In this document: positions 1 to 14,100 of the stretch, piece after piece
Numbering within the stretch: position 1 is the stretch's first letter
Layout: every line of letters begins with the position of its first letter
Origin: Corella eumyota
Lineage: Eukaryota; Chordata; Ascidiacea; Phlebobranchia; Corellidae
DNA: 64,000 nt
Reading direction: 5' to 3'
Assembly (NCBI GenBank): GCA_963082875.1
Contig: OY720098.1
Span: 992,001-1,056,000 of the forward strand
The notes under the pieces: model-generated
What the model was told of the DNA's origin: nothing
Seen by the model: the letters and a program-made list of their open reading frames with translations, nothing else
Databases searched by the model: none
Translations under genes and position numbers: made by a program

Positions 1-174
1 TTTTTATAAAATTTTAAGTTTTAGGTTTTTTTAAAACAAGGTTGTTTTTTTGTAAATAAAGTTTGTTTTTGTTAAGTAATTGTAATTTTTTTAAATTAAA
101 TTTTGGTTTATATAAAACAAATTTAGGATTTTTTGTTTGTTTTTAGTTTTAATGGTTTAAGAGTTTTCGGTTTG

Positions 175-540
175 CTATTTGGCACCAAATTTAAAAAGTA
201 AAGCTGGTATAAACTGAATTTTTAGTCTATTTTAAATTAAAAACTGAAGTTTAAAACTAGTGGTTAAAAATAAATTAAAGTTTATAGCTGGTGTTAATTA
301 ATAAACTAAAGATTGAATCTGTGGGTAAATAATAAACAAAAATTTGAATCTGGGGGTAAATAATGAATTGTATTTTAAATTTGGAGCTGTTAATTGAAAA
401 AACTTGGGTTTTGATAACATTTTTTATGTTGTTGGGGCTAAATAATAAACAAAAGTTTTAAACTGGGGGTAATTAATAAACAATAGTTTGAATCCGGGGG
501 TTAATATTGCTTTGCGTATTAAATCTGGGATTGTATATTA
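175..540. repeat. Degenerate short tandem repeat, AT-rich
   Basis: A motif resembling AATAAACAAAAGTTTGAAT followed by CTGGGGGTAA recurs at irregular 40-60 base spacing, with heavy divergence. No coding exon or RNA gene is visible here or in the remaining AT-rich sequence from 1 to 790. The 5' exons of the following gene may lie here or upstream of the window, but I could not find an ATG exon with matching phase. Confidence 0.5.
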
Positions 541-794
541 AATAAACATGGATTTTTTTATATGGTGGATTTGGTACAAAAAAATAAAGTTTATCTTTTA
601 AATAATTGTTTTAAAGCAATTTCCCTTTTTTCCTAAAATTTTATGCTTATGTGTTTGTTAAGTTTTTTTTTTTTCAGAAATGTTTTTTATTCCAGTAGGA
701 TTGAAATTATAATTTAACTTTTTCGTAATTTTGTTTGAAATACTTTTTCGTAATTTAGTTTTAAAATTTAAAATCAATGTGATGTACGCTAGGA

Positions 795-1500
795 CGAATT
801 TTTTACCTCAAAAGCGTCCGTCTTTAATCCGTTTTAAAATTACGTTTTCGAAAATAAAAATCTTAAAAAAAATAAATATTCTAAAAACTAACATATATAT
901 TTATCTTAACAATTAGTTCAAATTTTTTTACCTATTGTACTTTTTGCCAAATTTTATTTTAAATATTGGTAAAATATGGTCTTGCGTTAAAGGTATATGC
1001 GGGCTTTATGCCGCGGACTTCCCGCAGTTCGATCGAAGATTTTACAGGTCGAATGTAAATTTTGCAAGCCATAAGCGCCCGTCTTTAATCTATTTTAAAA
1101 ATACGTTTTTGAGAAAAAAAATTTAAAAAAAATAAATATTTCAAAAACTAACATATATATTTATCGTGCCAACCAATTAAATTTTTTTTATATACTATCC
1201 TTTTTGTCAAATTTTATTTTCAGTTTTGATAAAATACGGCCTTACGTTAACATCAAACGCGGGCTTTAAGCCGTGGACTTCCCGCAGTTAGATGAAAAAT
1301 TGTGCTGGCCATAAGCGCCCGTCATCAATCCGTTTTAAAAAGACATTTGTGAAACAAAAATTTAAAAAAAATAAATATTCTAAAAACTAACATATACATT
1401 TTTCGTAACAACTTTTTAAATTTTTTTTATGTATAATACTTTTTGTCAAATTTTGTTTTGAATATCGGTAAAATATGGTCTTAAACTGACATTTTACGCG
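795..1500. repeat. Tandem repeat, about 240-260 bp unit, three copies
   Basis: The phrase AAGCGYCCGTC occurs at 812, 1073 and 1313, spaced 261 and 240 bases. Each is followed by ATTCTAAAAACTAACATAT-like sequence, a poly-A/T tract and a GC-richer segment around CGCGGACTTCCCGCAG. The short frames through it are incidental. From 1500 to 1570 a small GGCCGAAGCTTCTGGC-like motif is repeated two or three times. Confidence 0.75.
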
Positions 1501-1740
1501 GCAATTTCGTCACCGACCCCCCGCGTTTTTTGCAGGCCGAACCTTCTGGCCGAAGCTTCTCACGGCCGAAGCTTCTGGCAACCTTCTTATATATGGTCAT
1601 AAAATTTCAATAGAACAATTTAACGCTTTGTTAAAATAAAGTAAAAGGTTGTTTAACTTTCTATAAATACAATGCTTAAGGTGTTTGTTTACGATTTGCA
1701 ATTTAATATCGATTAACTTTATTTATTTTTATTATTGTAG

Positions 1741-4700
1741 TGGTGCATTAAATGCAAGTGCCAATCAAACAAATGATAACAAACCATCATGTTCTTACCA
1801 AACACTTGATAATCAAAGGTAAATAAATAACTCATGTAATAAAAAAGTTATTTTTAGTTTGTAATAATTTGTAGTCCTTATAACTATAAATTTTTTTAGT
1901 TAAATGAAATTTATCTTAAAAGCAATTAAATTCCTGCTTACAAACTATAAAAAATGTAAATAAATAAAAATTACAATAAAAAATGCTCCTATGTTTTAGA
2001 AATCCAAATAATTTAAGGTTAAGCCGTAAAATTAAAGTTTTCGTTTGTTTTTAATGGGTTTTAATCAGAATTAAATTGTTTGTTTTGTACATTAAGGTTT
2101 CCAAACCATATTTTTAGGTTCCAGTTTATGCCTATACAATGAAATATATGAAACAACATTATTTATAAATGTATGGAGGTATCACTTTTCTAAATCTAAT
2201 TTTATTGAAATTTTGCAATAGAAATAGAAAAAGTTATTTCTGAAATAATGATAGTTTGGTTTCACAAGTTTTTGTTTGTTTACTCAGAGCATTAATTTCA
2301 AATACACATTTTTTATTTATACTATATATATGTATTTAATATATATATTAAACCGGCAGCATGGTTTAGTGGTAAGAACACTTGCTACACCTCACATGAG
2401 GTCGTCCCCACTGCTCTCATGCTGTAGCGCCCTTGAGTAAGGCGCTATAAACGATACGAACTCCTGCTGAGCCAGCACTTAATCAGCAGCATAATTACTG
2501 GGCAATTATAATGTATAATATCCCAAACTGCCACCAGCAACTCGAGACTGGGTCAGAGTAACTAATGTTACTCTATGTTTAAGTCGTGCATTCGACTTTC
2601 CCCCATTAAGGATAAAGATATATACAAAAAAAATATGTCCTTAATGTAAATGTTTTGAACCCAGTTTATATTTTTAGAAATTCTACTAGAATTAAAACAA
2701 AAGACAAGGTTTTAACAGAAGTTGAAAGAGATCAACCACCCAGGAACCATAGGTAAGTTTTTATTTTTATTATAATTTAAAATTAGTTAGTATTGTAGTT
2801 TTTTTTAAAGCATTTTTTAAATTTGTTTTTAATTTTAATTGGTCACAAAGGAGAGCCAGTTGTAAGGTATTTATTGTTGTATGTGTTGTTGAAGGGTCTG
2901 TACTATATTATTGTTTAATGTACTAGTTAGATTGTTTTTTGTATTTAAAAAAATAAACATATATATATATACCTTTTTTATATTAAATTATAAAATGACT
3001 CTAAATTAATTTTGTTTTAACTGATATTGTCTTTTGATCTTGGTAACCTTGATGATAAAACACAAATTTCAACAACAATTTGTTTAAATTTATAAGTAAA
3101 CGGTTATTTCCACGTCTATAAATAAAATCAAGTTTTGCATGTACTTATAATTTTTACGCATCAATAAATAAAAAGAATATATATACACTTTACAAAACAT
3201 TTATTTAGTTAGGAGAATTGACAAAATTAAAATTTAAAACAAGTTTTTATTTAAAGAGATTACAGTATAACCAAGCATAGTCACTAAACCCAATTTTTTA
3301 CAATTAAAATTTCGGCTCAGTCAATTTTTGAAACATTTTGTGTATTATGAAAATGCTAGATTCGTTATTATTATTATTTAATGTCATTTTTAAAAACAGA
3401 AATCAGTTTTAATCTGTAGTTTTTGTTGCACATATTTCAATTTTTGAATTTTGTACGTACCTAGATTGGTAAATGTATAGCAAAGGCTACCCAATATGTT
3501 ATATCAAAGCCATGTTACATTAAAACCTATTTTGTTTTAAATAGTCTTCAAGACAGCAACAATCGCAGTGATCAAAATTCTTCAAACATTTCACGAAATT
3601 CTCAAATAGTTCCAGAACGCCAACTTCCAAATGCAATTCAAATTTCCCGTGAAACAAGTTCAACTGCACTAGCAGATCGAGATGACGCTGATGAAGGGCA
3701 TTCTAGTTCATCTGGTTCTCGATCATCTGGTTCTCGAAATACCAATGACCTAACACCACAGGGAGAAACACGAACCAGTGAATTATCTTTCTTGCCAGGA
3801 GAGGGAATTGAGGATGATATCAACGAGGCCGCTTCGGATCCTAATGTATCAGAAACACTGGATATGGACTATCAAGAAAGACCACAAGTAAACGAACCAA
3901 CATTGGTGCCTAATGTGGTTACTGGTGAGAATCAAAATCTGGTCGAGGGTGAACGAAATCAAGCACCAGATGAAGAAATACCAAGTATTTCATCAGTAAA
4001 CTTACCTCCTCACTCACCAGTTGATAGGGAGACGACTGAACCATCTCTTGATGACATCAACCAAATCCAACACCAAACAACCCAACCACAAACCATTCCA
4101 ACAACATCTCTGACACCCCCTCAACCTAGTGATAACCCACCTCAACCTAGTGATAACCCACCTCAACCTAGTGATGACCCACCTCAACCTAGTGATGACC
4201 CACCTCAACCTAGTGATGACCCACCACAAGGTCAAAACCCTTCCAACGAAGTTGTTTTATCACAAAACTTAACTAACTTGCCAGTACAAAATGCACCAAT
4301 CGGGGTTTCAGATGATCTGGTAAATACACCAACTAATGGTGGTTTATTGGCTCAATTGGATTCTCAAGATCCAATAAACCAACCTAATTTTCAACCAGTG
4401 CAGACGAGATCTTTGCAAACACCAGTTGTACCACATCCTGACCAAACCATTGCCCAACCAGTCCGATCGTTTGTCCCTTCAATTCAAGATTTTTGGAATT
4501 TGTTTTTGGTGCTCATCAACCTCTGTCTCGGACCAGTTGAAGAGCATGTTGAACAACGAGCTCAGCAGCCTGTTAATCCACACCGTGGATCGACGATCCC
4601 GATCTTGGATGAAGATGGGACAACAGAAGAATTTGTTGAGCCACGAAATAGACCAACTGTAGAGAGACCGTTGCTAAGTTCGCCTCCAGTTGCTACGAGT

Positions 4701-5330
4701 GACCTTCATGGTAAGCCTTTTAAGTTAAATTTTAAGGTGGCAATGTGTTAGGCAATAGTAATTGAGTTTAAGTAATTAATATTATATTTTAATTTTTCAG
4801 TATCTTGATTATAATTAATTTAACAAATTTTTTTTGTAGATCAGGCATTTTATGATGACAACCAAGCTGGAACTGTTCCTTTATTAGGTGAATAAATAAT
4901 TTGATTTTATTAAAACTTCTTTCAAAAATATCTTAAAATTAACAAAATATTCAGATTTATCAAATTTTAGTTGTTTTTTGTAATAAAACTATGTTAATCA
5001 CTTGTACTTGGCGGTTATCAGAAAATCTCAGGATTGCAAAGTACGAGAGATAATTAGCCTAAACTGCTAAATACAAGAGTTTTAAAGAAACTGTTAAGTA
5101 CAAGTGGTCCAACAAAGTTTATAAAAAGTGCCAATGAAATCGTGTAATTTTTACCATTAATATATTTTAATAAACACTTTATTTGAATAGATTTTCAACA
5201 TTGGATTTTTGATGCTACACAACAAGCCTTGGTCTACGACCCTAATGTTAATATCTGGGAAGCAGATGAAGAACTGTTAAGGTTAATCTATAACTTGCCA
5301 GAGGATTACAACGGGACTTTTCCCTTTTAA
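1741..5330 (+). CDS. Paralogue A: Ser/Pro/Gln-rich acidic protein, 5' end missing
   Basis: I do not recognise this family. Visible coding exons are 1741-1818, 2678-2752, 3545-4710, 4840-4887 and 5191-5330, about 501 codons to TAA. All junctions are GT-AG and the phases agree. The product is low-complexity and hydrophilic, rich in Q, P, N, S and E, with no membrane segment. The large exon has five copies of a 7-residue PPQPSDN/D repeat at about 4118-4228. The first two exons are 2-2 phase, like those of paralogues B and C. It shares a Thr-Ser-Asp motif just before the antepenultimate intron and a C-terminus ending in Pro-Phe (NGTFPF). A donor lies two bases after the stop, with an acceptor near 5723, so a 3'UTR intron matches the last intron of B. 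No start exon was found. It probably lies upstream of the window. Confidence 0.75.
2353..2633 (+). mobile_element. tRNA-headed SINE, full-length
   Basis: The reference-quality copy of this window's main SINE. The head carries an A-box-like TGGTTTAGTGGTAAGAAC, followed by a B-box region and a conserved body containing GGCGCTATAAACGATA, AACTCGAGACTGGGTC and GGATAAAGATATATAC with an A-rich tail. It lies in an intron of paralogue A. The type resembles the composite SINE described from Ciona as Cics-1; the name is from memory and unverified. Confidence 0.85.
4999..5107. mobile_element. Small foldback (MITE-like) element
   Basis: CACTTGTACTTGGCGGTT at the left is matched by the inverse of GTTAAGTACAAGTGG at the right, with further inverted matches (AAGTACGAGAG against its counterpart) in between. 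The segment is about 110 bases, in an intron of paralogue A. A looser relative may lie at 28199-28352. No target duplication was confirmed. Confidence 0.5.
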
Positions 5331-5351
5331 AAGTAAGTTTGGTTTACTTAC

Positions 5352-5624
5352 CATGCATGATGTAGATGTCAAAACACTTGGCTTTACTACGTGAGTTCCT
5401 GGTTTGATTCCCACTGCTTTCATGCTGTAGTGCACTTTAGAAGGGTGCTATAAACGATATGAACTTCTGTTGAACTAAAACCACTTAGCAGTATAATTAT
5501 CGTGCGATTATAATTTCTATAATATCCCAAACCATCAAAGGCAACTCGAGACTGGGTCGCAGTAACCGATGTTAGCCTATGTTTAGATCGCACATTTGAC
5601 CTTCTCACATTGAGGATAAAAAAA
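5352..5624 (+). mobile_element. tRNA-headed SINE, diverged
   Basis: Matches the 2353 copy over the head (GATGTAGATGTCAAAACAC) and the body (AACTCGAGACTGGGTC, TGAGGATAAA). It occupies the putative 3'UTR intron of paralogue A. Confidence 0.8.
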
Positions 5625-5723
5625 TTACTTTTAAATAATTGTTGATGGGCAAAAGACGACGGCAATTTCTATTAGTTTATAGATTAACTTTTTATTTTTG
5701 TAACCAAAATGTTTTTTTTTACA

Positions 5724-6742
5724 GAGTTTGGATAGAAACATCACCAAAAACACTTACCAATGTAGTTCCTTATTCTTAATTCATCATTATGGGATACTAT
5801 AAAAAGAACTGTTTTTAGATTTAAAAGTTTCATGTTTTTTTTTGCTACAGACTTGCACTGTATTTCATTGAAATATGCAGGCTTTATTTTTCATTATTTT
5901 GGTTTTAAATTTTTTTAAATGTTTTTAACATCAAATTTTATCGGTTTTAATCCAAAGTTGTTTCGTTTTATCAAAATGTTATTTTCAAATTTATGATTGT
6001 TCACTGAATAGGTTTTAATAAGTTGTTAAAATTTTTTTAAACAAAATTTTTAGGTTTGTATTGCTAAGAAATTATTTGTTTTTAAATCAGTGTAACTGGT
6101 GCAGATCTAAAACAAGAGATTGTTATTTTTATTAATAATAGTGAAAGTAGCAACTTATTAATTTTACCTTTTTTTGCAACCTTAATCTGTTAAATTAATT
6201 TTTTTTGTAGTAAATTTGCATTTTTTTTGGTAGATTGAAACTCATATTATCTTATTTTCAGCAATTAAAAATAATGAACAACATAAATTTGCAAATGTTT
6301 TTCATATATTTATGTTGTAAGCATTGGTAACACTTATGGCTTATATTTAAAGTTAAATAAAGTAAAATAATAGTTAACAAACTGAATTATAACTCTTCTT
6401 TTTTATTTTTTTTTCGTACTAATAACTAATCATTGAAGTAATTATTTATATTTCTAATATTTGTTGATTTATCATTCTTCTGCGGCATCTTTGGTCTTTG
6501 GTTTTCTTTTTATTAGTTTAAATGGTATTTTTGTTAAGTTTCATTGTACTTTTAAAAATTCAACAATTCACTTATTTGCGAACTATTTAAACTTTATATT
6601 TTGGTTTCTATTTGTTAAAATCTGTGAAAGTTTCAAATTCCCGCAAGTTCAACTAATTTTTTTTTTGTTTTAATTCCTGATACTACTTGTATTTATTGTT
6701 TTATGTATTTATGGACCTAAATTTTACACTATGTTTAAATAC
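5724..6742 (+). other. Probable 3'UTR exon of paralogue A and AT-rich spacer
   Basis: After a good acceptor (TTTTTTTTTACAG) the sequence is non-coding and AT-rich. An AATAAA at 6356-6361 could end the paralogue A transcript. The short open frame at 6461-6673 looks random. Otherwise nothing is recognised. Confidence 0.4.
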
Positions 6743-7012
6743 TACCCCCAGTTTAGGTTTGTTTCATAATAAAACCTAGGTTTGGAAATGTAGCACAAAT
6801 AATTTGTATTAACACTGGTTTTGGTATTTAACCATTACAGCATTACACTGTTAAGTATTATTTATCCTATTAATGTTACTGGTGCATAGAAAAATTAAAA
6901 TATTGAAAAAGGGTACTTGTTCTAATGACATATTTATTGTACATATTTTTAGTGGATGATTTTATGTTTGTTGATGAATAATTTGGTAATACATTCACAA
7001 ATGGTGGTGGTA
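6743..7012. repeat. Duplicated 3'-flank block (A/B pair)
   Basis: About 260 bases containing GGTTTGGAAATGTAGCACAA, GTATTTAACCATTACAGC and ACATTCACAAATGGTGGTGG recur nearly unchanged at 14945-15205, downstream of paralogue B. This supports tandem duplication of a unit larger than the coding region. Confidence 0.8.
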
Positions 7013-7144
7013 ACTTTTTTGTTTTGCTTTTGGGTTGTTAAAATTGAATTTTATGATAGACAATATTTAATATAATAGTCAAACAGAGACAGTTTGTTGC
7101 TAAGGTCACAAAAAGGATGCCATATGTAAGTAAGAGAAACGCCT

Positions 7145-7402
7145 TTTTTTGTATATATCTTTATCCTCGATGTGGGAAAGTCGAATGCGCGACTTGAACA
7201 TAGAGGGTCGGAGTAACATTTGTTACTCCGACCCAGTCTTGAGTTGCCTGTTGGAGTTTGGGATATTATAGAGACTATAATTGCCCAGTAATTATGCTGC
7301 TGATTAAGTGCTGGCTCGGCAGGAGTTTATACCGTTTATAGCGCCTTACTCAAGGGCGCCACAGCATGAGAGCAGTGGGGATAAACCCACGACCTCATGT
7401 GT
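7145..7402 (-). mobile_element. tRNA-headed SINE, head truncated
   Basis: Reverse-strand copy. It reads from the 3' end (TATATCTTTATCCTCGATG) through the conserved body to the B-box region, and stops before the A-box end. Confidence 0.85.
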
Positions 7403-8157
7403 ATACAAATAAAAAAACTAAAACATTTTTTACATCTTTTGTTTAATCTTGAACGTCTTAAAATTTCATTAAACATATGTGTACCTCAGAAGGTAACTCC
7501 CCAGTTTGTATACCACCGACACAAAAATCTAATGGGTAATTAATCAACTTACGAGGGTGTGATCAACTTTTACACCACGCTACAAATTTCTTGTTTTTCT
7601 TTAGCCTTGTCGGTAACTTTAACCGCTCAACCAATCTCACTAGTGCTGATAAGGTGTTTTCCAATCACGAGATCCTAAAACAAAAAAAAGAAACAAAAAT
7701 AAAAGCTTGTCCGTGCGCAATTCTTTTTTAATTTATTTGTTTCTTTTATTAATAAAGGTAGGCTAGCAACCGAGTTTTAATAATCTTACGACAAGGGGTT
7801 TATGTTGTGGCAAGTTCACCTAAAAAATCGCGTGATGAAACATTTTAACTTAGGATCACGTATTTGTCTGTCTGCAGTGCAGTCTACCTCTTCAGCAACT
7901 CAGGTGTACGTGATATTGAAAATAAGTTTTACCTGTGATTTTATTTGTGCTAGGAAAAATGTTACTAACTGTTAACTTATTATAATAAATTAAATATTAA
8001 GTTTATGGTAAAAAAACAACATTAACTTTAAATAAAAAACTAAGAAAATAATGCATGCCCATATTCATTTTGCAGATTTTATTTTATAACTGAGACATAG
8101 TTTAGAAATTAAGTAAGACATAGTTAAAAGTTAAAATTGTGCAACCATTTTTGTGCA
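7403..8157 (+). promoter_or_regulatory. Upstream region of paralogue B
   Basis: No gene is seen. This interval is less AT-rich around 7480-7920 than its surroundings and lies directly 5' of the paralogue B start, so it probably holds promoter and 5'UTR sequence. A plausible acceptor (TTCATTTTGCAG, ending about 8076) could begin the 5'UTR exon or serve as a spliced-leader acceptor. No TATA box can be assigned with confidence. Confidence 0.35.
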
Positions 8158-11100
8158 ATGGAACAACCATCATCATCATCATCAACATCTGGAAGTCAAC
8201 CAAGTGAGGAAATTCCAGAATTAATCTCCCAAAAACCAGAGTATGTTTATTTTGTAGTTATTTTTGTTCTAGATGTAGTAATGAGGTCGAATGCGCGACT
8301 TAAACATAAAGTAACTACTATTACCCCGACCCAGTCTCGAGTTGCCTGTGGCAGTTTAGGATATTATAGATTATAATTGCCCGATAATTGAGCTGTTGAT
8401 TGTGTGGGCTCAGCGCCTTACTCAAGGGCGCTACAGCCCGAGGGCAGTGAGGATTAAACCCACGGCTTCATATGTGGTGTAGCGAGTGTTCTTACCACTA
8501 CACCACGCTGCCGGTGAATTTTAAAACGTTATAAATATTGCCTTTGGTTTTTCTGCCAAAATAATTCGGGTTCGAATCCCACTTCTTCTATGTTTTATTA
8601 CTCTTAAAAAAGATGCTAAAATTTTTTTTCTTAAATACAAAGTAATTAGTCATTATAATGATGTAAAAATGTAAATATTACCCAAAAAATGCAACTAGAG
8701 ACTGGGTAAGTAAACTTATTTGATTAGGATATAAATACAACTTTTTTGCATCAAAACCAAGTTAATAAAAAAAAAAAATAATCTTTAAACTAAAATGCTA
8801 AATACTCGTAATGCTTTTTATACAGAACTTCGAATGGGACTCAGATAGAGGAAAGTTTAAGTGGTTTACAAGTTTCTAGGTTTGTGTTTTTAATTTTGAA
8901 AATATAAAGTATAATATACTTAATATATATTTTTTGTGGTGATTTTAAAATGTAGGTATGCCATTTTTTATTTGTTTTAATTAAATTTATACAGTACAGG
9001 CCCAAAAATTGCGAATAAAAACTTTTAAATACTGCCTTTGTTTAAGCAATGAAATTTGCAATAAACTGCTAAAAATTAAGTTTTTGCATTCATTAGACCA
9101 CCTGGTTTATCAATACCACTTCAAAACGGTGAAAATAAAAAGAAAGGCAAACTGGTTTCCAGTAGAACTGAAAGGTTGGAACTAAATGTAGAAGGTGTGT
9201 CATCCAAAAAAGTAGAAAATGGAGGACAACATGAAAATCTTAATAATTTAAGGTTTTTAAGAATTTGTTTTATTATTATTAATTCTCAAACATATTTATA
9301 TTTACATATAAAAAATTTAAGTTTTTACGAATTTTTAAAATGTTTTTCACCATTTCAATATTACAATAACTTTTGGTGCTGTTTTAGTTGATTTAAAGCT
9401 TTGATTTAAGAAATCTTAACTGTTAGTTTGGTTTTTCAATTAATAATTTGCTTTAAATGAAATATATTTTTTTTAGTCAAACAAACACCTACATTTCTAT
9501 TATTTCAAATCAAGTTTTTTTTTTTTAAATTGTTTTTTTCATTTTTTTTTAAATCAGATCCCCAGTTGAACCAGGCAGTCCAAGTCTAACAGAAGTGGAT
9601 GAGAATTCTGTAGAAAATGAACCAGAAGTTTATGGTGGGAATTTAATTACAGTAAACCCAATATCATCAGATCCAAATGAACCGAGTACCCCGACTTCAA
9701 CAACCAATTCAATTCCTTACACTGATTCAAGGTATTTAGAATATAAATATTTCTTTATTTAATATTAGGCACAAATAATTAAACAATACAACTGTGCAGT
9801 GTAAAAAACACATTGCTAATTTCATGTTTAAAAAATCCCATATTTATTTAAAATTTAAACTTAGTAGTTTGTTTTATTATACTGTAATTGGAACAACTAA
9901 TAACTAATTTTATTGATACCTATAATGATATTATGTGAAATATTTACCCATATATTTTATAGTGAAAGGAATTCGCCAAAATTCCAGACAGACTTAGAAC
10001 TTCCAGACAACGATTGCAACACAACGAACGTAGACAGTCAAAGTGAAAAGTAAATATTGTTTGTTGTATTCAAAAAACTGAAACAAATTCAATTTTGTTT
10101 AAAAAGCAATAAAATAAATGAACTACGCTGTTTTGCGTAAGGACCTTAAATAAACAATGTGATATTATTTAGTTACATCATGGAAAATTACTGCATTAAT
10201 TTGATTCTGTTATATTCACTGTTATATGACAACAATGTTAAATCATTTTAATTTTTTTTCTTTAAAGTTTCTAATCTTTTTTTGCTGTTGTTTTGTTAAC
10301 ATATTTTTTTAAACAAGTTATGTTATTCAGAAACTTTTTTTGAACTTAGATTTATTGTAAAAGAATAATTTTCAGAATTTAAATAAAATGTGACTTAAAT
10401 TTGTCGTTTTTTTCAGGGTATTATTTGATTTTTGTTAAAGTTTAATTAAATCGTCTTAACATAGTTGGCTTTATTTGCTGTCTGTTTTATATTTTAATAT
10501 TTGATGTTACTGTTATTGTATTGTAAAAATTGATTTTAATTTATTGTTTTTAGTGAAGAAAGTTGTATAGGAGATGAGGAGGATAATTATGAAAAACAAA
10601 ACACAGCTCCTGACAATACTTCCTCTAACTTGGATTGTTTTGAAAAAAGGTTTTATTTTTTATATATTTTAAGTATTGAATTTTAGTGTTATGTCATTAA
10701 ATTCAACTGTTAAGTTTAGTACAATTTTGCCATTCTAAAAATTTATTGTTTTTCATTTTAAACTTTATAAATTTTTTTTCTTATATGTTTTCATTTACTA
10801 TCAGCCAACCTAGTACATCAGGCTTAGGTCAACAAAATTCATTACTTGCAGACCAATGCAATTCAAGGTAATTATTTTTATAAAAATTAAATTCTGTTAC
10901 ATTATTAAATTTTATACCATGATTGTACAGATGATAGTTTTTTACCAATGACTGCTTTTTTGTTGCAGATTTTTACCAAAATTAAGTTGTTTTTTTAAAT
11001 ATAATTAAAAATGTTGTTTACAATTTAAACTAGTTATAAAGCATATATTAACAGGTATGTCGACTTGTGTAATTTAGCTTAAACACTGCTTTAAATTTTA

Positions 11101-14100
11101 CCCTTGTTTTTTTCGTATTTTATCTCTGTGACAGAGTTTTAAAGTGTAATATAAAACGTTTGTTTTCTGGCTAAAGGCATGACTGAAGTTCTATTAATAG
11201 AAAGGCTCTTATTTATATTGTTTGAGGTTTGTCAGAACCTTTTATGTATTTGTCAAATAATAAAAGAAGGTGATGTTGCAATATATTAAAATTATTGTCA
11301 TAAATAGCTTCTTAAAATATTAAATTTTTGTTAATGATAAGCCCGATATAATACCTGAATATTTATGGTTTAAAAAAACGTGTTCAATAAGGTTTGTTAG
11401 TCACATCACAGCTTCCAATATAAAAAAAATTATTATTTTATTTTAGCTTTTTTTATTTAGCTACCAATTTGTATTTGTTACTGGCATATTAAGAAGCTTT
11501 AAAATGTTTTAATTCTTGGAAACTGTTTTACTCATACATTGCACCATTAGAATGTTTTTGTATAGTTAATATTGGTCTAAAGCTTGCACTTTTGTTGCAC
11601 TTTAACTTTAGCTGGTTAATATTTAATTGTTTGTTGCAATGTGGCAATATATTGTTGTGCGGCATAATAACCTGAGCAACACAAATGGTATTTTTTTTGG
11701 GGACATATAAATTTGAAATTCTTAAATTTATGCAGGTTTCTATTGAAGTGTGCCGGTTGATGGCATCAGACTACAAACCAAAAGTAATTGCATTTAATTA
11801 TGAGGCACTAATGCTTTACTGTTTGTCCTTAAGCCCTGCTTATGCTTAGTTCATAAACTTAACATTCTAGGGTAATATATAAAAAAAATTATTAAAGACA
11901 TTATTTTATGTTGATTAAGATTTGTCTTCGAATCAAAAAAAATGGGTAAGTTGTTTGTTGGGTGTAGTCTTGGTATTTTCATGCATTTTCTTTTAAATCA
12001 ATTTTTTGCATTTTGGCACAAATTTTAATGGAAGATTTAAATGGTTAAAATAAAGGTGTTCTGTCTTGTCTTTGCATGTTAGTCTTTTGTTTATTTGGCA
12101 TCCATTCCTTATTCCCTAAAAAATTCGTCGCTAATATTTTTAATTTTTTTTCACTCAACTATCATTAAAATAGTTCAAATTAACTAAAAATAATAATAAG
12201 CAATAAAAAAATGATGTTTAATAAGTAACACATTAATTGTAGTAAATTTAATAATGAAAAAAATTATAACTTTTTACAACAATAGTTGTAAAGGGAAAAT
12301 GAGTTTGAAAAATAGCATTTATGTTTTAATTTAAAATTAAACAAATATAAATGTTGTGATTTGTTGTAGTAAGTTTTAACGTTTTCAATAAATGTAAATA
12401 TTTAATTTTTAGAGTTAATATTTTTATCATGATTTTCAATGTTGTATTTATGTTGAATTATTTTTATTTTTCAGGGTACTTAAAGCTGAAAATAGATTGG
12501 TGAATAGCCTTAAACAAACATCGATACGTTCTGAGCCCCAGCCTGAAAATCTCAGGTAAAAAAGCAGTTTTAACTTTCTATATAGAAAATAAAAGTTTTT
12601 TAAATCATTGCAAAATATAACTTTTGTATATTGTATTTGTGTAATATTCTGACCAAATTTTTTTGTATTTTTTAGCCAAAAGCCTCATCATGAAGTTAAG
12701 GCACAAATTGACCAAACTGCAAAGTATAAATATTATATTTATTTTTTAGCAAAACTGTATAATAATATTAAAAATTTTTTATTTGTTTTGCAGACCCAAT
12801 GACAATCTAAGGCTATTAGATGAGAGTGGCGATACTTCAATAAATGATATTCGCCATAACCTGCCACATGCTAATATATCTTCTATGAGAACAGCACAAC
12901 TAGTGGACCTCCAAGGTATGTAAATCAAATTTATCCTCTTACTTAAGTACTTTTTTCAAATACTTTCTTTTTTTTGGTTTTACTTTTAAGTAAAATCTTG
13001 TATGACTAATTTTAGGTCTTTTTGCTCGTAGATCAAGTATTTAAATATTTAAAGAAAATGCTCTGTTGGATTTATTTTGTTTTGTTTGTAGTTGAGGGGG
13101 GTTTCCCTTAATTTGTTTATTTAGAAATCAATAAAATTTCTGAACGTTTTAACAGAGAGTCAGCCTAGCCTACCAAATTTATTGGATACTGGACAACCAC
13201 CTGTTACCATGGAAACCGTTTCAAGGCCTACTAGTGATATCATCGGTGGGTTTTCTGTTCAAATTTTTTTTTTTATTTCAAACTTAAATTTTTTAAATTT
13301 ATTTAAAAATATTTTTGATTTCTTAAAAAAAATTTGGTTTGAGTGTAATTTTGTGGAAATTAATTAATGTAATAAAGGAATTATTAATTTTTTTAATGTA
13401 GAAATAAGTGTTCATGAAGAACTGGAATTTGATGTCCACCCTTACGGAGCTAGACCTTATTTTGGTGAGCAATAAAAAGTGTTTTAATATAAAACAATTT
13501 CACAATTATAATTTAATGATTTTTAATCTTTTGTAAACCATTCTACTTTTTAAGTTTAAAGCAATTCTTTTTTTTATAGAAAACGCTTGGGAAGAATTTG
13601 GTGGTACAACTCCTTTCAGTAAGTTTAATTTTCTTAAATATTAATTAATATATTGTTGTAATTATTTTTATATTCATTCTTTATAATTATTTTTATTTTA
13701 AATTGAAACTTAAACAATTACATGGCATAAAGAAATTAAGATTTAGATAGTAAATATTTTTTAAAACTTTGCATGGTGTAGTGGTTAAAACACTTTACTT
13801 CACTACATGAAGGCTTGGGTTTGATCCCCACTGCTTCCATGCTATAGCACCCTTCAGTAAGGTGCTATAAACAATATAAACTCCTGCTGAGCTAACACTT
13901 AGTCAGTAAATAAATTACCGGACAATTTTATTTTATAGTATTTTAAACTGCTTATTTAATTTAAGACTGGGACAGGGTAACGGTTGTTGCATTACGTTTA
14001 GGTCGTGAAAGCAACCTTCCACATCAAGAATAATAAATTTTAAATGAAATGTTTTTATTTTCATTTTACCATTACTTGAAAAATAATTTTTTTTTGTAGT

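Noticed and set aside
4014-4235. Minus-strand frame with repeated tryptophan-rich heptapeptides
   Set aside because: Antisense shadow of the PPQPSDN repeat in paralogue A.
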